From positions 1-23,019 of the forward strand of contig UQNI01000029.1 of NCBI GenBank assembly GCA_900542375.1: DNA of 23,019 bases, written 5' to 3'. The DNA is from an uncultured Oscillospiraceae bacterium (lineage in GTDB: Bacteria; Bacillota; Clostridia; Oscillospirales; Acutalibacteraceae). Position 1 is the first letter of the stretch. Each line of letters starts with the position of its first letter. The position numbers and the translations under genes are program-made. The notes beneath the pieces were generated by a model. The model was not told where the DNA came from. It did not search any database and saw nothing but the letters and a program-made list of their open reading frames with translations. This document shows, one piece after another, positions 1 through 7,358 of this stretch.

Positions 1-23
1 TCTTTTCCCCTCTAACTCTGTCG

Positions 24-73
24 TTAAAAATAAAAACAGCCGGTATTAAAATACCGGCTGTTTTTATTTTTAA
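24..73. terminator. Bidirectional terminator downstream of ychF
   Basis: A perfect inverted repeat with 24-nt arms (24-47 and 50-73) and a GC-rich core (ACAGCCGGTATT / AATACCGGCTGT) flanked by A and T runs. It can act as a Rho-independent terminator on either strand. It lies 8 nt past the ychF stop and probably also ends a plus-strand unit entering from the left edge. Confidence 0.93.
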
Positions 74-81
74 CAAGCTTT

Positions 82-1176
82 CTATACATTAAAACGGAAC
101 AAAATAACGTCTCCGTCTTTTACCACATATTCTTTGCCTTCCGAACGTACAAGTCCTTTTTCCTTTGCTGTTGTCATAGAACCACAAGCAACCAAATCAT
201 CATATGCCACTACTTCCGCACGGATAAAACCACGTTCAAAATCTGTATGAATTTTACCTGCTGCCTGCGGTGCTTTCATACCATCTGTTATAGTCCATGC
301 TCTGGTTTCCTGCGGACCTGCCGTTAAGTAAGAAATTAAACCGAGTAAAGCGTAGCTTTCTCTAATCAAACGGTCAAGCCCCGATTCCGTCAAGCCCATA
401 TCTGACAAAAACAGTTCTTTTTCATCTGCTTCCATATTGGAAATTTCCGCCTCTATTTCAGCACAAATTGGCAATACACCTGCATGTTCTTCCTGTGCAA
501 TTGCCTTTACTTCTTGAAACCCTTTGTTGTTTTCAATGCCGTTTTTAAAGTCGTCTTCACTCATATTTGCAGCATAAATCACCGGCTTGTTTGTCAGCAA
601 AGAAACCGATGCCAGCAATTCCGCTTCTTCTTCCGTACAAGAAATACTGCGTGCGGATTTTCCTTGATCCAATGTTTCTTTTACACGTTGGAAAAAGTCA
701 TACTCTGCCTGATATTTTTTATCTGCTTTCATAAGTTTTTGTGTTTTTTCAATACGTCTGTCCAATATTTCCATATCGGACAAAATCAGTTCCATATTGA
801 TGGTTTCTATGTCTCTGGCCGGGCCAATGCTGCCCTCTACATGGATAATGTCATCATTTTCAAAGCAGCGTACCACATGTACAATCGCGTCCACTTCACG
901 AATATTGGCCAAAAATTTGTTGCCCAATCCTTCCCCTTTGGAAGCGCCTCGCACCAAACCTGCAATATCCACAAACTCAATGGCAGCAGGCAGAATTTTT
1001 TGAGAATGATACATCTCAGCCAACACATCTAATCTTTTGTCAGGAACAGCCACTACGCCAACGTTTGGCTCAATGGTACAAAACGGATAGTTTGCAGACT
1101 GCGCTCCTGCATTTGTAATCGCATTAAACAAGGTGCTCTTGCCTACATTTGGCAAGCCAACAATACCTAATTTCAT
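82..1176 (-). CDS. ychF: Redox-regulated ATPase YchF (Obg-family P-loop protein)
   Basis: 364-aa YchF/OLA1-type P-loop NTPase, the usual length of the family. From the chosen start, the P-loop GLPNVGKST is near residues 7-15, DIAGLVRGAS forms G3, and NMSE replaces the usual NKxD of G4, the change linked to ATP preference. The C-terminal ~85 residues form the TGS domain. Known homologues bind ribosomes and affect translation and the oxidative stress response. The ATG at 1176 was chosen over an in-frame TTG at 1188, because the GAGG lies directly against the TTG but about 12 nt before the ATG, and because family members begin MKLGIVGLPN. It lies downstream of tex with its own promoter. Confidence 0.97.
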   Translation of the reverse strand: MKLGIVGLPNVGKSTLFNAITNAGAQSANYPFCTIEPNVGVVAVPDKRLDVLAEMYHSQKILPAAIEFVDIAGLVRGASKGEGLGNKFLANIREVDAIVHVVRCFENDDIIHVEGSIGPARDIETINMELILSDMEILDRRIEKTQKLMKADKKYQAEYDFFQRVKETLDQGKSARSISCTEEEAELLASVSLLTNKPVIYAANMSEDDFKNGIENNKGFQEVKAIAQEEHAGVLPICAEIEAEISNMEADEKELFLSDMGLTESGLDRLIRESYALLGLISYLTAGPQETRAWTITDGMKAPQAAGKIHTDFERGFIRAEVVAYDDLVACGSMTTAKEKGLVRSEGKEYVVKDGDVILFRFNV

Positions 1177-1229
1177 AGGATTTTTCAACCTCTTTCATCT
1201 TTATCATATCGTACAAGTTTATTGTTTTC

Positions 1230-1258
1230 ATTATACCGATTTTTTGCGTTGCTTGCAA
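1230..1258 (-). promoter_or_regulatory. Probable ychF promoter
   Basis: On the minus strand, -35 TTGCAA (1253-1258), a 17-nt spacer and a perfect -10 TATAAT (1230-1235). It sits in the 98-nt gap between tex and ychF. The -35 is inside the palindrome GCTTGCAAGC. No clear terminator follows tex, so some ychF message may also come from tex readthrough. Confidence 0.7.
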
Positions 1259-1274
1259 GCGGCAATGAATACCG

Positions 1275-3422
1275 TTAACCTTTCATGGTAAGGGAAATAC
1301 GTTTTTTCTCCAAATCCACCGATAATACTTTTACAGTAACCACATCGCCTACTTTTAACACTTCAGACGGATGCTTAATATATTTATCGCAAATCTGGGA
1401 TAAATGAACCAATCCGTCCTGATGCACTCCAATATCCACAAACGCGCCAAAATCAATGACATTGCGAACAGTACCTTGTAATTCCATACCCTGTTTTAAA
1501 TCCTTCATGTCCAATACGTCGGTACGCAGCATTGGAGGCGGTAGTTCATCACGCGGGTCACGCCCTGGCTGAAGCAATTCTTTTATAATATCCTGCAGCG
1601 TCGGCACACCAATCCCCAGCTGCTCCGCTGCCTGCTGTAAGCCGATTCCGTCTACTCTTTCTTTTAAGCCTGCCAAGTTCTGCTTGCCTATGGCTTTTGT
1701 ATCAAAACCACATAATGTTAACAAGGCTTTTGCCGCATCATAGGATTCCGGATGCACTGCGGTATGGTCCAGCATATTTTTGCTCTCGTTGACACGTAAA
1801 AATCCTGCGCACTGCTCAAATGCTTTTGGGCCAAGCTTTGGCACCTTTTTTAATTCTGCACGAGATTGGAATGCTCCGTTTTCTTCACGATACTGTACAA
1901 TGTTTTTTGATACGGTTGTACTGATACCCGCAATTTTCTCCAATAAGGAAGGAGAAGCTGTATTTAAATCCACACCAACGGAGTTTACACAGTCTTCTAC
2001 CACACCGCCCAAGGCTTCATCCATACGTTTTTTGGGCATATCATGCTGATATTGTCCCACCCCGATTGCTTTTGGGTCAATTTTAACAAGCTCTGCCAGC
2101 GGGTCCTGCAATCTGCGTGCAATAGATACGGCACTGCGCAGTGTAACGTCAAAATCCGGGAACTCTTCCGCTGCCAATTTAGAAGCAGAATATACGGACG
2201 CTCCTGCTTCACTTACTACCATATACTGAACAGGCGTACCCTGCATTTCCGCAATCACTTCTGCGGTAAACAGCTCTGTTTCCTTAGAGGCAGTACCATT
2301 GCCAATGGCTATCACCGTAACACCATGTTTGGCAATCATATCTTTTATCACTCGTTTGCCTTCCTGCGCCTTTGCCTTGGAATGAGTTGGATAAATCACA
2401 CCTGTATCCAGTACCCTTCCGGTTGCATCCACAACTGCCACTTTACAGCCTGTACGATACCCCGGGTCAAGTCCCATTGCTACATTTCCTTTTACAGGAG
2501 GCTGCATTAACAATTGACGCAAATTTACCGCAAACACTTTAATGGCTTGTTCCGCTGCTTGTTCTGTCAGTTCTGCACGAATTTCACGCTCAATGGAAGG
2601 GAAAATCAAACGGGAATAACTGTCCTCTGCAGCTTGACGTACCAATTCCGCACATAAAGAGTCTCCTTTTACATAGGTACTATATAAAATATGCAGTCCC
2701 TTTTCTTTATCCAAATCCACTGCAGCTTTTAAAAAACCTTCTCTCTCTCCGCGGTCAATTGCAAGTACGCGGTGTCCTGCAATCTGTTTTACAGGCTGAG
2801 AGAATTCATAATACTGCGCATATACAGAATCTTCTTCCGGATTTGACGCTTTGGATGTTAACAAGGCATGTTCCATTGTCACAACCCGCAGCCTTTTACG
2901 AATGCTCGCATCATCAGAAATGAGTTCTGCAATAATATCGTTCGCTCCTTGCAGTGCCTCTTCTGCTGAGGTGACCTCCAATTCTTCACTAAGATAGGCC
3001 AGAGCCTCCTGTTCCGGATTGATTTGTGGATTTTGTTCCAAGATGCAATCTGCCAGCGGCTGCAATCCTTTTGCTTTTGCCACTGATGCACGCGTTTTTC
3101 TCTTTGGACGAAACGGACGGTAAATATCGTCAATTTCCGAGAGTGTCTCTGCTTTTTCCAATGCCTGCGACACTTCCGAAGTCATAGACCCGCTCTCCTC
3201 AATCAGTCGAGCCACTTCCTCTTTTTTCTTTTCCAAAGAACGTAAATACTCTAATCGGTCTGCAATTTGGCGTAACGCTTGGTCGTCCAATGAGCCATGC
3301 GCTTCTTTACGGTATCTGGCAATAAAAGGAATGGTATTTCCTTCGTCAATCAATTCCATTACCTTTTGAACTTGCCACGGTTTTAATTGAAATTGTGTGG
3401 ATAACGCTGTAACAAAATCCAT
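1275..3422 (-). CDS. tex: Tex, S1 RNA-binding transcription accessory protein
   Basis: About 715 aa, full length for Tex. In order: N-terminal helical/HTH region (to ~190, with IPFIARYRKE and DDIYRPFRPKRKTRA), a YqgF/RNase H-like fold starting at GLDPGYRTGCKVAVVD (~317-445), tandem helix-hairpin-helix motifs (~485-545, VDLNTASPSLLEKIAGI and KKVPKLGPKAFEQCAGFLR), and a C-terminal S1 domain (~645-715). Tex binds RNA and associates with transcribing RNA polymerase; its exact reaction is unsettled. Two in-frame ATGs exist at 3431 and 3422. AAAAGG touches the first but is about 9 nt from the second, so MDFVTALS (3422) is preferred. A promoter lies about 105 nt upstream. Confidence 0.96.
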   Translation of the reverse strand: MDFVTALSTQFQLKPWQVQKVMELIDEGNTIPFIARYRKEAHGSLDDQALRQIADRLEYLRSLEKKKEEVARLIEESGSMTSEVSQALEKAETLSEIDDIYRPFRPKRKTRASVAKAKGLQPLADCILEQNPQINPEQEALAYLSEELEVTSAEEALQGANDIIAELISDDASIRKRLRVVTMEHALLTSKASNPEEDSVYAQYYEFSQPVKQIAGHRVLAIDRGEREGFLKAAVDLDKEKGLHILYSTYVKGDSLCAELVRQAAEDSYSRLIFPSIEREIRAELTEQAAEQAIKVFAVNLRQLLMQPPVKGNVAMGLDPGYRTGCKVAVVDATGRVLDTGVIYPTHSKAKAQEGKRVIKDMIAKHGVTVIAIGNGTASKETELFTAEVIAEMQGTPVQYMVVSEAGASVYSASKLAAEEFPDFDVTLRSAVSIARRLQDPLAELVKIDPKAIGVGQYQHDMPKKRMDEALGGVVEDCVNSVGVDLNTASPSLLEKIAGISTTVSKNIVQYREENGAFQSRAELKKVPKLGPKAFEQCAGFLRVNESKNMLDHTAVHPESYDAAKALLTLCGFDTKAIGKQNLAGLKERVDGIGLQQAAEQLGIGVPTLQDIIKELLQPGRDPRDELPPPMLRTDVLDMKDLKQGMELQGTVRNVIDFGAFVDIGVHQDGLVHLSQICDKYIKHPSEVLKVGDVVTVKVLSVDLEKKRISLTMKG

Positions 3423-3431
3423 ATAAATCAT

Positions 3432-3767
3432 CCTTTTCGATTCATTCTATTTCCAAAAAAGTGTATCTTTTAAAATGCGATAAAATGTGTTATGATGAAC
3501 AAACAGCATATTTCTGCTGAATTTTTTAATTATATCATAAGAAAAATTGCAAAGCAATTTTTAACAACAAAGAGCTCTTGCCAAAGACCAAAATTTAGAT
3601 AATTGCAAGAGAATCATTTCCATTTATGTTTTGTTGCTATTGCCGAATTGTGATGACGACAAAAGATGACTGTGCAATTTTTCATATTCAAATGAAATAT
3701 CTTTTTATAGGCTTACAGAAAAAGAAGGAAATACTAAAAGAATATCAATCATAAAGGAGTATACACT
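3432..3767. other. Gene-free divergent region between tex and the thioesterase gene
   Basis: 336 nt without a credible gene. It holds the tex promoter on the minus strand, a 9-bp inverted repeat (3542-3550 / 3554-3562) over its -35, a CTCTTGC (3575-3581) / GCAAGAG (3605-3611) pair, and a small CAGCA/TGCTG hairpin near 3504-3519. The plus-strand promoter is unclear. TTGCAA at 3604-3609 followed by TATGTT after 16 nt is one weak option. Confidence 0.6.
3529..3557 (-). promoter_or_regulatory. Probable tex promoter
   Basis: On the minus strand, -35 TTGCTT (3552-3557), a 17-nt spacer and -10 TATAAT (3529-3534), preceded by an extended -10 TG (TGATATAAT). The transcript would have a leader of about 100 nt. 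An inverted repeat, AAAAATTGC / GCAATTTTT, covers the -35. Confidence 0.75.
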
Positions 3768-4163
3768 ATGAACAATCCTGAAATTGGAGCAAAAGCGACC
3801 AGACAACTGACTGTTACAAAAAACCAATTGGCCTCCAGTGTGGGAAGCGGTACTGTTGATGTATTCGCTACTCCTATGGTAGCTGCATTGATGGAAGGTG
3901 CTGCATGCGACCTTGCCGCACGTTATATTGAAGATATTTATACAACGGTTGGCTCCGAAATTTGTGTACAGCATTTATGTCCAACAGCGGAAGGGGTTAC
4001 CGTAACGGCCGAAGCCGAGTTGACAAAAGTCGACGGACGTTTTTTTGAATTCAAATTGACTGCAACAGATAATGCAGGCGTGATTGCCACCGGCACACAT
4101 ACTCGTGTGAGTGTAAAAAAAGAAAGCTTTGCCAAAAAAGCATTGGACCGTAAATTACAATAG
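3768..4163 (+). CDS. Hot-dog thioesterase, FlK (fluoroacetyl-CoA thioesterase)-like
   Basis: 131-aa single hot-dog protein of the FlK-like thioesterase family, expected to hydrolyse a small acyl-CoA in the cytoplasm. Thr35 (in FATP), Glu43 (in LMEGAA) and His69 (in VQHLCP) have the same spacing as the FlK catalytic Thr42/Glu50/His76, each offset by seven. The protein is therefore probably an active enzyme. The substrate is unknown; most clostridial homologues are not tied to fluoroacetate, so an ordinary short acyl-CoA is likelier. AAAGGAG lies 9 nt before the ATG. The HAD phosphatase gene starts 14 nt after its stop, so the two are probably cotranscribed. Confidence 0.87.
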   Translation: MNNPEIGAKATRQLTVTKNQLASSVGSGTVDVFATPMVAALMEGAACDLAARYIEDIYTTVGSEICVQHLCPTAEGVTVTAEAELTKVDGRFFEFKLTATDNAGVIATGTHTRVSVKKESFAKKALDRKLQ

Positions 4164-4177
4164 TTACGGGAGGCACT

Positions 4178-4855
4178 ATGAAACAACCATTACCATTTGA
4201 AACTGTTATTTTCGACTTGGACGGCACCCTGGCACAATCTGCACCCGGCGTATTTCAATGCGTAACTGAAGCTTTACAGCGTATGAACAAACCTATTCCC
4301 GATAAAGCTACGTTACGCAAATTTATTGGTCCGCCCTTATGCCACAGCTTTATTCATTTTTGCGGCATGACGCAGGAAGAAGCGGATATTGGCGTTGCTC
4401 ATTACAGAGATGTTTATTTAAACGGCGGTATTTATAATAACAGCACATTTCCGTATATTATGGAACTGCTGCAAAATTTAAAAGAGCACGGAGCAAAATT
4501 GTGCGTTGCAACCTCCAAGCCGGAACCAATGGCGAAAATTGTGTTGGACCATTTAAAAGTAACCCCATTTTTAGATTATATGGCAGGTGCAGATTTAGAC
4601 GAACGACACAGCAATAAAACAGAACTGATTGAAAAAGGTCTTCTTCATTGTAATACAAAACCCAGTCATGCCGTAATGATAGGAGATACCCACTTTGACG
4701 CCCATGGTGCGAAACATGCAAATACCAATTTCATAGGCGTATTGTATGGCTACGGCACCCGTGAAGAAATGGAGCGGGAAGGTGCTACACAATTTGTGGA
4801 AACAGCAAAAGATTTACAATCTATTTTACTTCCAAACTTTTCGGATAAACTTTAA
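4178..4855 (+). CDS. HAD-superfamily hydrolase, phosphoglycolate phosphatase-like
   Basis: 225-aa HAD hydrolase with an alpha-helical C1 cap, in the Gph/PGPase group. Motif I is FDLDGTL (nucleophile Asp13, acid/base Asp15), motif II is the VATSK stretch (~107-111) that supplies the Ser/Thr and the Lys, and motif IV is IGDTHFD near the C terminus. It is predicted to remove phosphate from a small metabolite in the cytoplasm. The substrate cannot be told from sequence, and phosphoglycolate is only the usual family label. GGGAGG lies 6 nt before the ATG. It is the second gene of a two-gene unit ended by the terminator at 4874-4907. Confidence 0.9.
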   Translation: MKQPLPFETVIFDLDGTLAQSAPGVFQCVTEALQRMNKPIPDKATLRKFIGPPLCHSFIHFCGMTQEEADIGVAHYRDVYLNGGIYNNSTFPYIMELLQNLKEHGAKLCVATSKPEPMAKIVLDHLKVTPFLDYMAGADLDERHSNKTELIEKGLLHCNTKPSHAVMIGDTHFDAHGAKHANTNFIGVLYGYGTREEMEREGATQFVETAKDLQSILLPNFSDKL

Positions 4856-4873
4856 AAGAGTATCTCAAAAGAT

Positions 4874-4907
4874 AAAAAGAGCAAAGCGAGTGCTTTTGCT
4901 CTTTTTT
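4874..4907 (+). terminator. Rho-independent terminator of the thioesterase-HAD unit
   Basis: Stem AAAAAGAGCAAAGC (4874-4887), loop GAGT, and return arm GCTTTTGCTCTTTTTT (4892-4907) with one bulged T, ending in six Ts. It begins 18 nt after the HAD stop. Confidence 0.88.
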
Positions 4908-5148
4908 CATTTCTCGAAAGAAATTTTCTACAACATGTATGTAGATTTTTATGATATGCTGTCACAGCCACATAGCAGCAGTACAATCAAAGAGTTATCA
5001 GGCAAAACGTTGTAACACTTACGTATTGGAAACCGTGTAACCATTCCTTCCATATTATAACCGCCTCATAACAGCAACAAAACAAACGCCGAAAGGAGCA
5101 TCTCTTCTATATTCATTATGAGAACACTTTAACGGTTATAACAGCCTT

Positions 5149-5181
5149 GCAACAAACCAAATTTAAAATTTGGTTTGTTGC
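5149..5181. repeat. 33-nt perfect inverted repeat upstream of the GNAT gene
   Basis: Arms GCAACAAACCAAATTT (5149-5164) and AAATTTGGTTTGTTGC (5166-5181) around a single A. All 16 pairs match. There is no T-run on either side, so it does not look like a standard terminator. A partly matching TATAAC/GTTATA pair flanks it. Confidence 0.8.
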
Positions 5182-5187
5182 GGAACG

Positions 5188-5220
5188 TTATAGCATTTGT
5201 TCTATTAAAAATGCTATAAT
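5188..5220 (+). promoter_or_regulatory. Extended -10 promoter with overlapping 9-bp inverted repeat
   Basis: TATAAT at 5215-5220 is preceded by TGC, an extended -10. The -35 match is poor. TTATAGCAT (5188-5196) and ATGCTATAA (5211-5219) form a perfect 9-bp inverted repeat spaced by 14 nt; its right half covers the -10. This is how a repressor site at a promoter looks. It is probably the promoter of the GNAT-lipoprotein unit. Confidence 0.6.
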
Positions 5221-5269
5221 AAAACAAATACCATTCTGTTATATACGATAACATTTGGAGTGAAAACCG

Positions 5270-5881
5270 ATGGAGATTCAAATCACAAATATCAAAAAGA
5301 AGGATTATAAAAAAGCAATACAGTTTGCCAAAACAGGTATGCACTTTGACCTCTATTTGGACAACAAATTTCTACTATATCTATACGGAAATTATTTTTG
5401 GTATGATGAACTCAACCGTGCTACTCAGGTAATTGCAGCTTATGTGGGAGAAGAACTCGCAGGAGTATTGTTGGCGGACATCAAGGGAGAAAAGAAATCA
5501 TATAGGTCTTTTGGAAAAACAATGTATATCCAAATATTCAATCTATTACAAAAATTGTTTTATAAGGGCGGTGCAGGTGTTTACGATACCACAAACCAAG
5601 TGTTATTTCGTGAATATAGAAAATGCCATTGTCCTGACGGTCAGATTGTATTTCTTGCCGCAAATCCTGCCTTCCAACAGAAGGGAATCGGCAGCAAACT
5701 ATTGGAAGAATTGGAGCGTCGTGAAAAAGGAAAACAGGTCTACCTATATACCGATGATGCTTGTACCTACCAATTTTATGAACGCAGAGGGTTTCAGCGG
5801 TCAGGAGAGAAAAAAGTGGTGTTGGATTTTGGCAGTAAAAAAGTACCTTTGACTTGCTTTCTTTTTTATAAAACATTGTAA
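5270..5881 (+). CDS. GNAT-family N-acetyltransferase
   Basis: 203-aa protein whose C-terminal half has the acetyl-CoA-binding core of GNAT enzymes: a beta-4 strand IVFLAANPAF followed by the pyrophosphate loop QQKGIGSKLLEELE (~136-149), then YLYTDDACTYQFYERRGF (~158-175), the usual motif B with Tyr170. The first ~120 residues are less typical and rich in Lys and Tyr; they probably set substrate choice. The acceptor is unknown. GGAG lies 9 nt before the ATG. The lipoprotein gene follows after about 32 nt, suggesting one transcript from the promoter at 5188-5220. Confidence 0.86.
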   Translation: MEIQITNIKKKDYKKAIQFAKTGMHFDLYLDNKFLLYLYGNYFWYDELNRATQVIAAYVGEELAGVLLADIKGEKKSYRSFGKTMYIQIFNLLQKLFYKGGAGVYDTTNQVLFREYRKCHCPDGQIVFLAANPAFQQKGIGSKLLEELERREKGKQVYLYTDDACTYQFYERRGFQRSGEKKVVLDFGSKKVPLTCFLFYKTL

Positions 5882-5913
5882 AAATGATTAGGAAATGAAA
5901 GGAGGTGTATGTT

Positions 5914-6639
5914 TTGATTACAAAACAAAATATACTAAAAACCGGAATGGCATTGATATGTCTTACCATGGGAATTGGTATTTTAAGCGGATGCAGTGGA
6001 AACAACCATCAGGAATCACATACTGAAAGTAATAATTCTGCACAAGAAGAACTGCACAGCAATGTTTCGGCCCAAGAAAACCAGAATGAATCTTCAACAG
6101 AATCCAAAACGGAAGAAACTTCGCAAAATAAAGAGATGTATTTGCCGAATACCTCGCCTTTAACAATGACATTCTCCAGCGGAGCCGGTGCATGGGCAAC
6201 TTCCATCACATTAAACAGAGATGGTTCTTTTGAAGGCAGTTATCATGACTCTGATATGGGATTCATTGGTGAAGGCTATCCTCACGGTACCGTTTATATC
6301 TGTAAATTTAGCGGAGCATTCGACAATATTCAACAAATAGATGATAATACTTATGCTATGACGCTAAAAGAAATCACTACTGAAAGTACAGAAAGTAAAG
6401 AATGGATTACAGATGGCGTACGCTATATTGCCTCAGAGCCTTACGGATTAGAAAGCGGAAAAGAGTTTTTATTTTATACACCGCAAACTTCTGTGAAAAA
6501 TCTAACGGAAGAGTTTATCGGTTGGGGATATGGCAGTGTTGGTCTTGATTCCTCTCAAAAAACATTGGACTGTTACGGACTTTACAATAAAGGAATGGGA
6601 TATGGATTCTTCTCAAGTGAATCGTCTCCGGAAAACTAA
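5914..6639 (+). CDS. Predicted lipoprotein of unknown function
   Basis: Starting at TTG 5914, about 241 aa. An N-terminal signal (Lys residues, then a hydrophobic stretch to ILSGC) ends in a lipobox with Cys27, so the protein should be lipid-anchored outside the membrane. A Ser/Asn/Glu-rich linker (~28-75) leads to a globular domain with SGAGAWAT, DGSFEGSYHDSDMGF and EGYPHGTVYICKF, a pattern I recognise from clostridial lipoproteins without assigned function. The start is set by AAAGGAGG (to 5905), 8 nt before TTG. An upstream in-frame GTG at 5905 overlaps that ribosome site, and the ATG at 5909 is out of frame and hits a stop at once. Confidence 0.82.
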   Translation: MITKQNILKTGMALICLTMGIGILSGCSGNNHQESHTESNNSAQEELHSNVSAQENQNESSTESKTEETSQNKEMYLPNTSPLTMTFSSGAGAWATSITLNRDGSFEGSYHDSDMGFIGEGYPHGTVYICKFSGAFDNIQQIDDNTYAMTLKEITTESTESKEWITDGVRYIASEPYGLESGKEFLFYTPQTSVKNLTEEFIGWGYGSVGLDSSQKTLDCYGLYNKGMGYGFFSSESSPEN

Positions 6640-6679
6640 GGAAGGTTGCAAACACCTCTTAAGTATTTTCCAATGAAAC

Positions 6680-6716
6680 AAAAAACGCTTGTATTCATGT
6701 AATACAAGCGTTTTTT
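6680..6716. terminator. Bidirectional terminator between convergent units
   Basis: Perfect 16-bp stem: AAAAAACGCTTGTATT (6680-6695), loop CATGT, AATACAAGCGTTTTTT (6701-6716). It serves the plus-strand lipoprotein gene and the minus-strand sigma-like gene. Confidence 0.94.
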
Positions 6717-6743
6717 ATTACATAAAATACAATCAACTTTCTA

Positions 6744-7055
6744 TCACTCAAGCCTTTGAAAAGAATAGCGCATGACCTTAAATAAACGTTCTTTTGCTTT
6801 TTTCATATGTTTGTTTACTGTAGGAGCTCCAATCCCCAATTCTTTTGCAATTTGTGCTTGTGTCTTATTTTCAAAATAATAAGCATACATGCAATCATAT
6901 TGTCTTTTTGTCAGTTCTCCCTGCATAGCTTTGGTCAACACTTTCAGCATCCGACGATATTCCGTATCCATTTGTGAACTGTTTTGAGATTGATACTGTT
7001 GCATTCCAAATATGCTTTCTGTCATGGTATCCAAGTTCAGTAACCTTTTTGACAC
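6744..7055 (-). CDS. Small sigma-70 region 4-like DNA-binding protein
   Basis: 103 aa. The C-terminal half, LTKRQYDCMYAYYFENKTQA and QIAKELGIGAPTVNKHMKKA (~48-90), is a sigma region 4-type helix-turn-helix; there is no region 2, so it cannot be a complete sigma factor. The N terminus, KRLLNLDTMTESIF, precedes a Gln/Ser-rich linker. Similar short proteins are common in clostridial genomes and mobile elements, where they probably act as DNA-binding regulators; its target is unknown. The start is GTG with AAGGAG 11 nt upstream; the frame is closed by a TAA a little further up, so it cannot be longer. It overlaps the upstream gene by 161 nt in another frame. Confidence 0.75.
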   Translation of the reverse strand: MSKRLLNLDTMTESIFGMQQYQSQNSSQMDTEYRRMLKVLTKAMQGELTKRQYDCMYAYYFENKTQAQIAKELGIGAPTVNKHMKKAKERLFKVMRYSFQRLE

Positions 7056-7290
7056 TTGCCCTTTCTCTCCTTTCTTGTTTTAATACCTTCTCAACTTGCG
7101 CACGTTTATGTAAAAAATCTCCTATATGTTTGCAATCCAAATACATTCCATACAATATGTCTATCCGTGCTTTTACAGTACTTTGTCCGAAACAGTCAGA
7201 GCAATTCATCTGCTGTTTTAATTCTTTGATATAAAAACGAATGGTATCTGCCTGCTGCAAATAAGCCTTGGCCCATTGTGTGTCTTCCAA
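6895..7290 (-). CDS. Hypothetical protein upstream of the sigma-like gene
   Basis: From TTG 7290 it encodes 131 aa. Residues 1-80 are helical and charged (MEDTQWAKAYLQQADTIRF, IDILYGMYLDCKHIGDFLHK) and end in a basic stretch KQERRERASVKK. The last ~53 residues share DNA with the sigma-like gene and look like low-information sequence, so the useful part may end near 7055. AAAGG (7301-7305) lies 10 nt before the TTG; longer in-frame starts would run into the promoter and SOS box. I do not recognise the family; phage-type small coiled-coil proteins next to sigma-like genes are a loose analogy. One transcript with the sigma-like gene is likely. Confidence 0.55.
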   Translation of the reverse strand: MEDTQWAKAYLQQADTIRFYIKELKQQMNCSDCFGQSTVKARIDILYGMYLDCKHIGDFLHKRAQVEKVLKQERRERASVKKVTELGYHDRKHIWNATVSISKQFTNGYGISSDAESVDQSYAGRTDKKTI

Positions 7291-7306
7291 ATTTCCCACG
7301 CCTTTC

Positions 7307-7320
7307 AGAACATATGTTCT
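7307..7320. promoter_or_regulatory. Candidate LexA (SOS) operator
   Basis: AGAACATATGTTCT is a perfect 14-bp palindrome. Its inner 12 bases, GAACATATGTTC, equal the core of the Bacillus/Gram-positive LexA site (CGAACRNRYGTTCG type); only the outermost C/G pair differs. It lies about 10 nt downstream of the -10 of the promoter at 7331-7358, where bound LexA would block transcription. Confidence 0.68.
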
Positions 7321-7330
7321 TTTATTTTTT

Positions 7331-7358
7331 ATTATATCATGTGAAATGCTAAAGACAA
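7331..7358 (-). promoter_or_regulatory. Promoter of the sigma-like gene pair
   Basis: On the minus strand, -35 TTGTCT (7353-7358), a 16-nt spacer and perfect -10 TATAAT (7331-7336) with the extended -10 TGA. It would drive the hypothetical and sigma-like genes. The candidate LexA site begins about where transcription would start. Confidence 0.72.

Larger units (their letters stand above)
4856..5269. other. Gene-free region between the HAD gene and the GNAT gene
   Basis: 414 nt. It contains the HAD-unit terminator, then about 240 nt in which I see no convincing gene, then a 33-nt perfect palindrome (5149-5181) and an operator-like inverted repeat over a -10 (5188-5220). An AAAGGAG at about 5093-5099 has no well-placed start codon. 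Confidence 0.6.

Noticed and set aside
1177..1188. TTG start for ychF
   Set aside because: It directly abuts the GAGG, and the ATG at 1176 gives the N terminus typical of the family.
4935..5015. 26-codon plus-strand ORF after the HAD terminator
   Set aside because: No ribosome site, no promoter and no recognisable sequence.
5905..5913. GTG start for the lipoprotein
   Set aside because: It overlaps the GGAGG itself; the TTG at 5914 has the right spacing.
6744..7290. Remnant prophage or integrated element
   Set aside because: No integrase, structural gene or attachment-site repeat flanks the pair; only the SOS box and the sigma-like protein hint at it.
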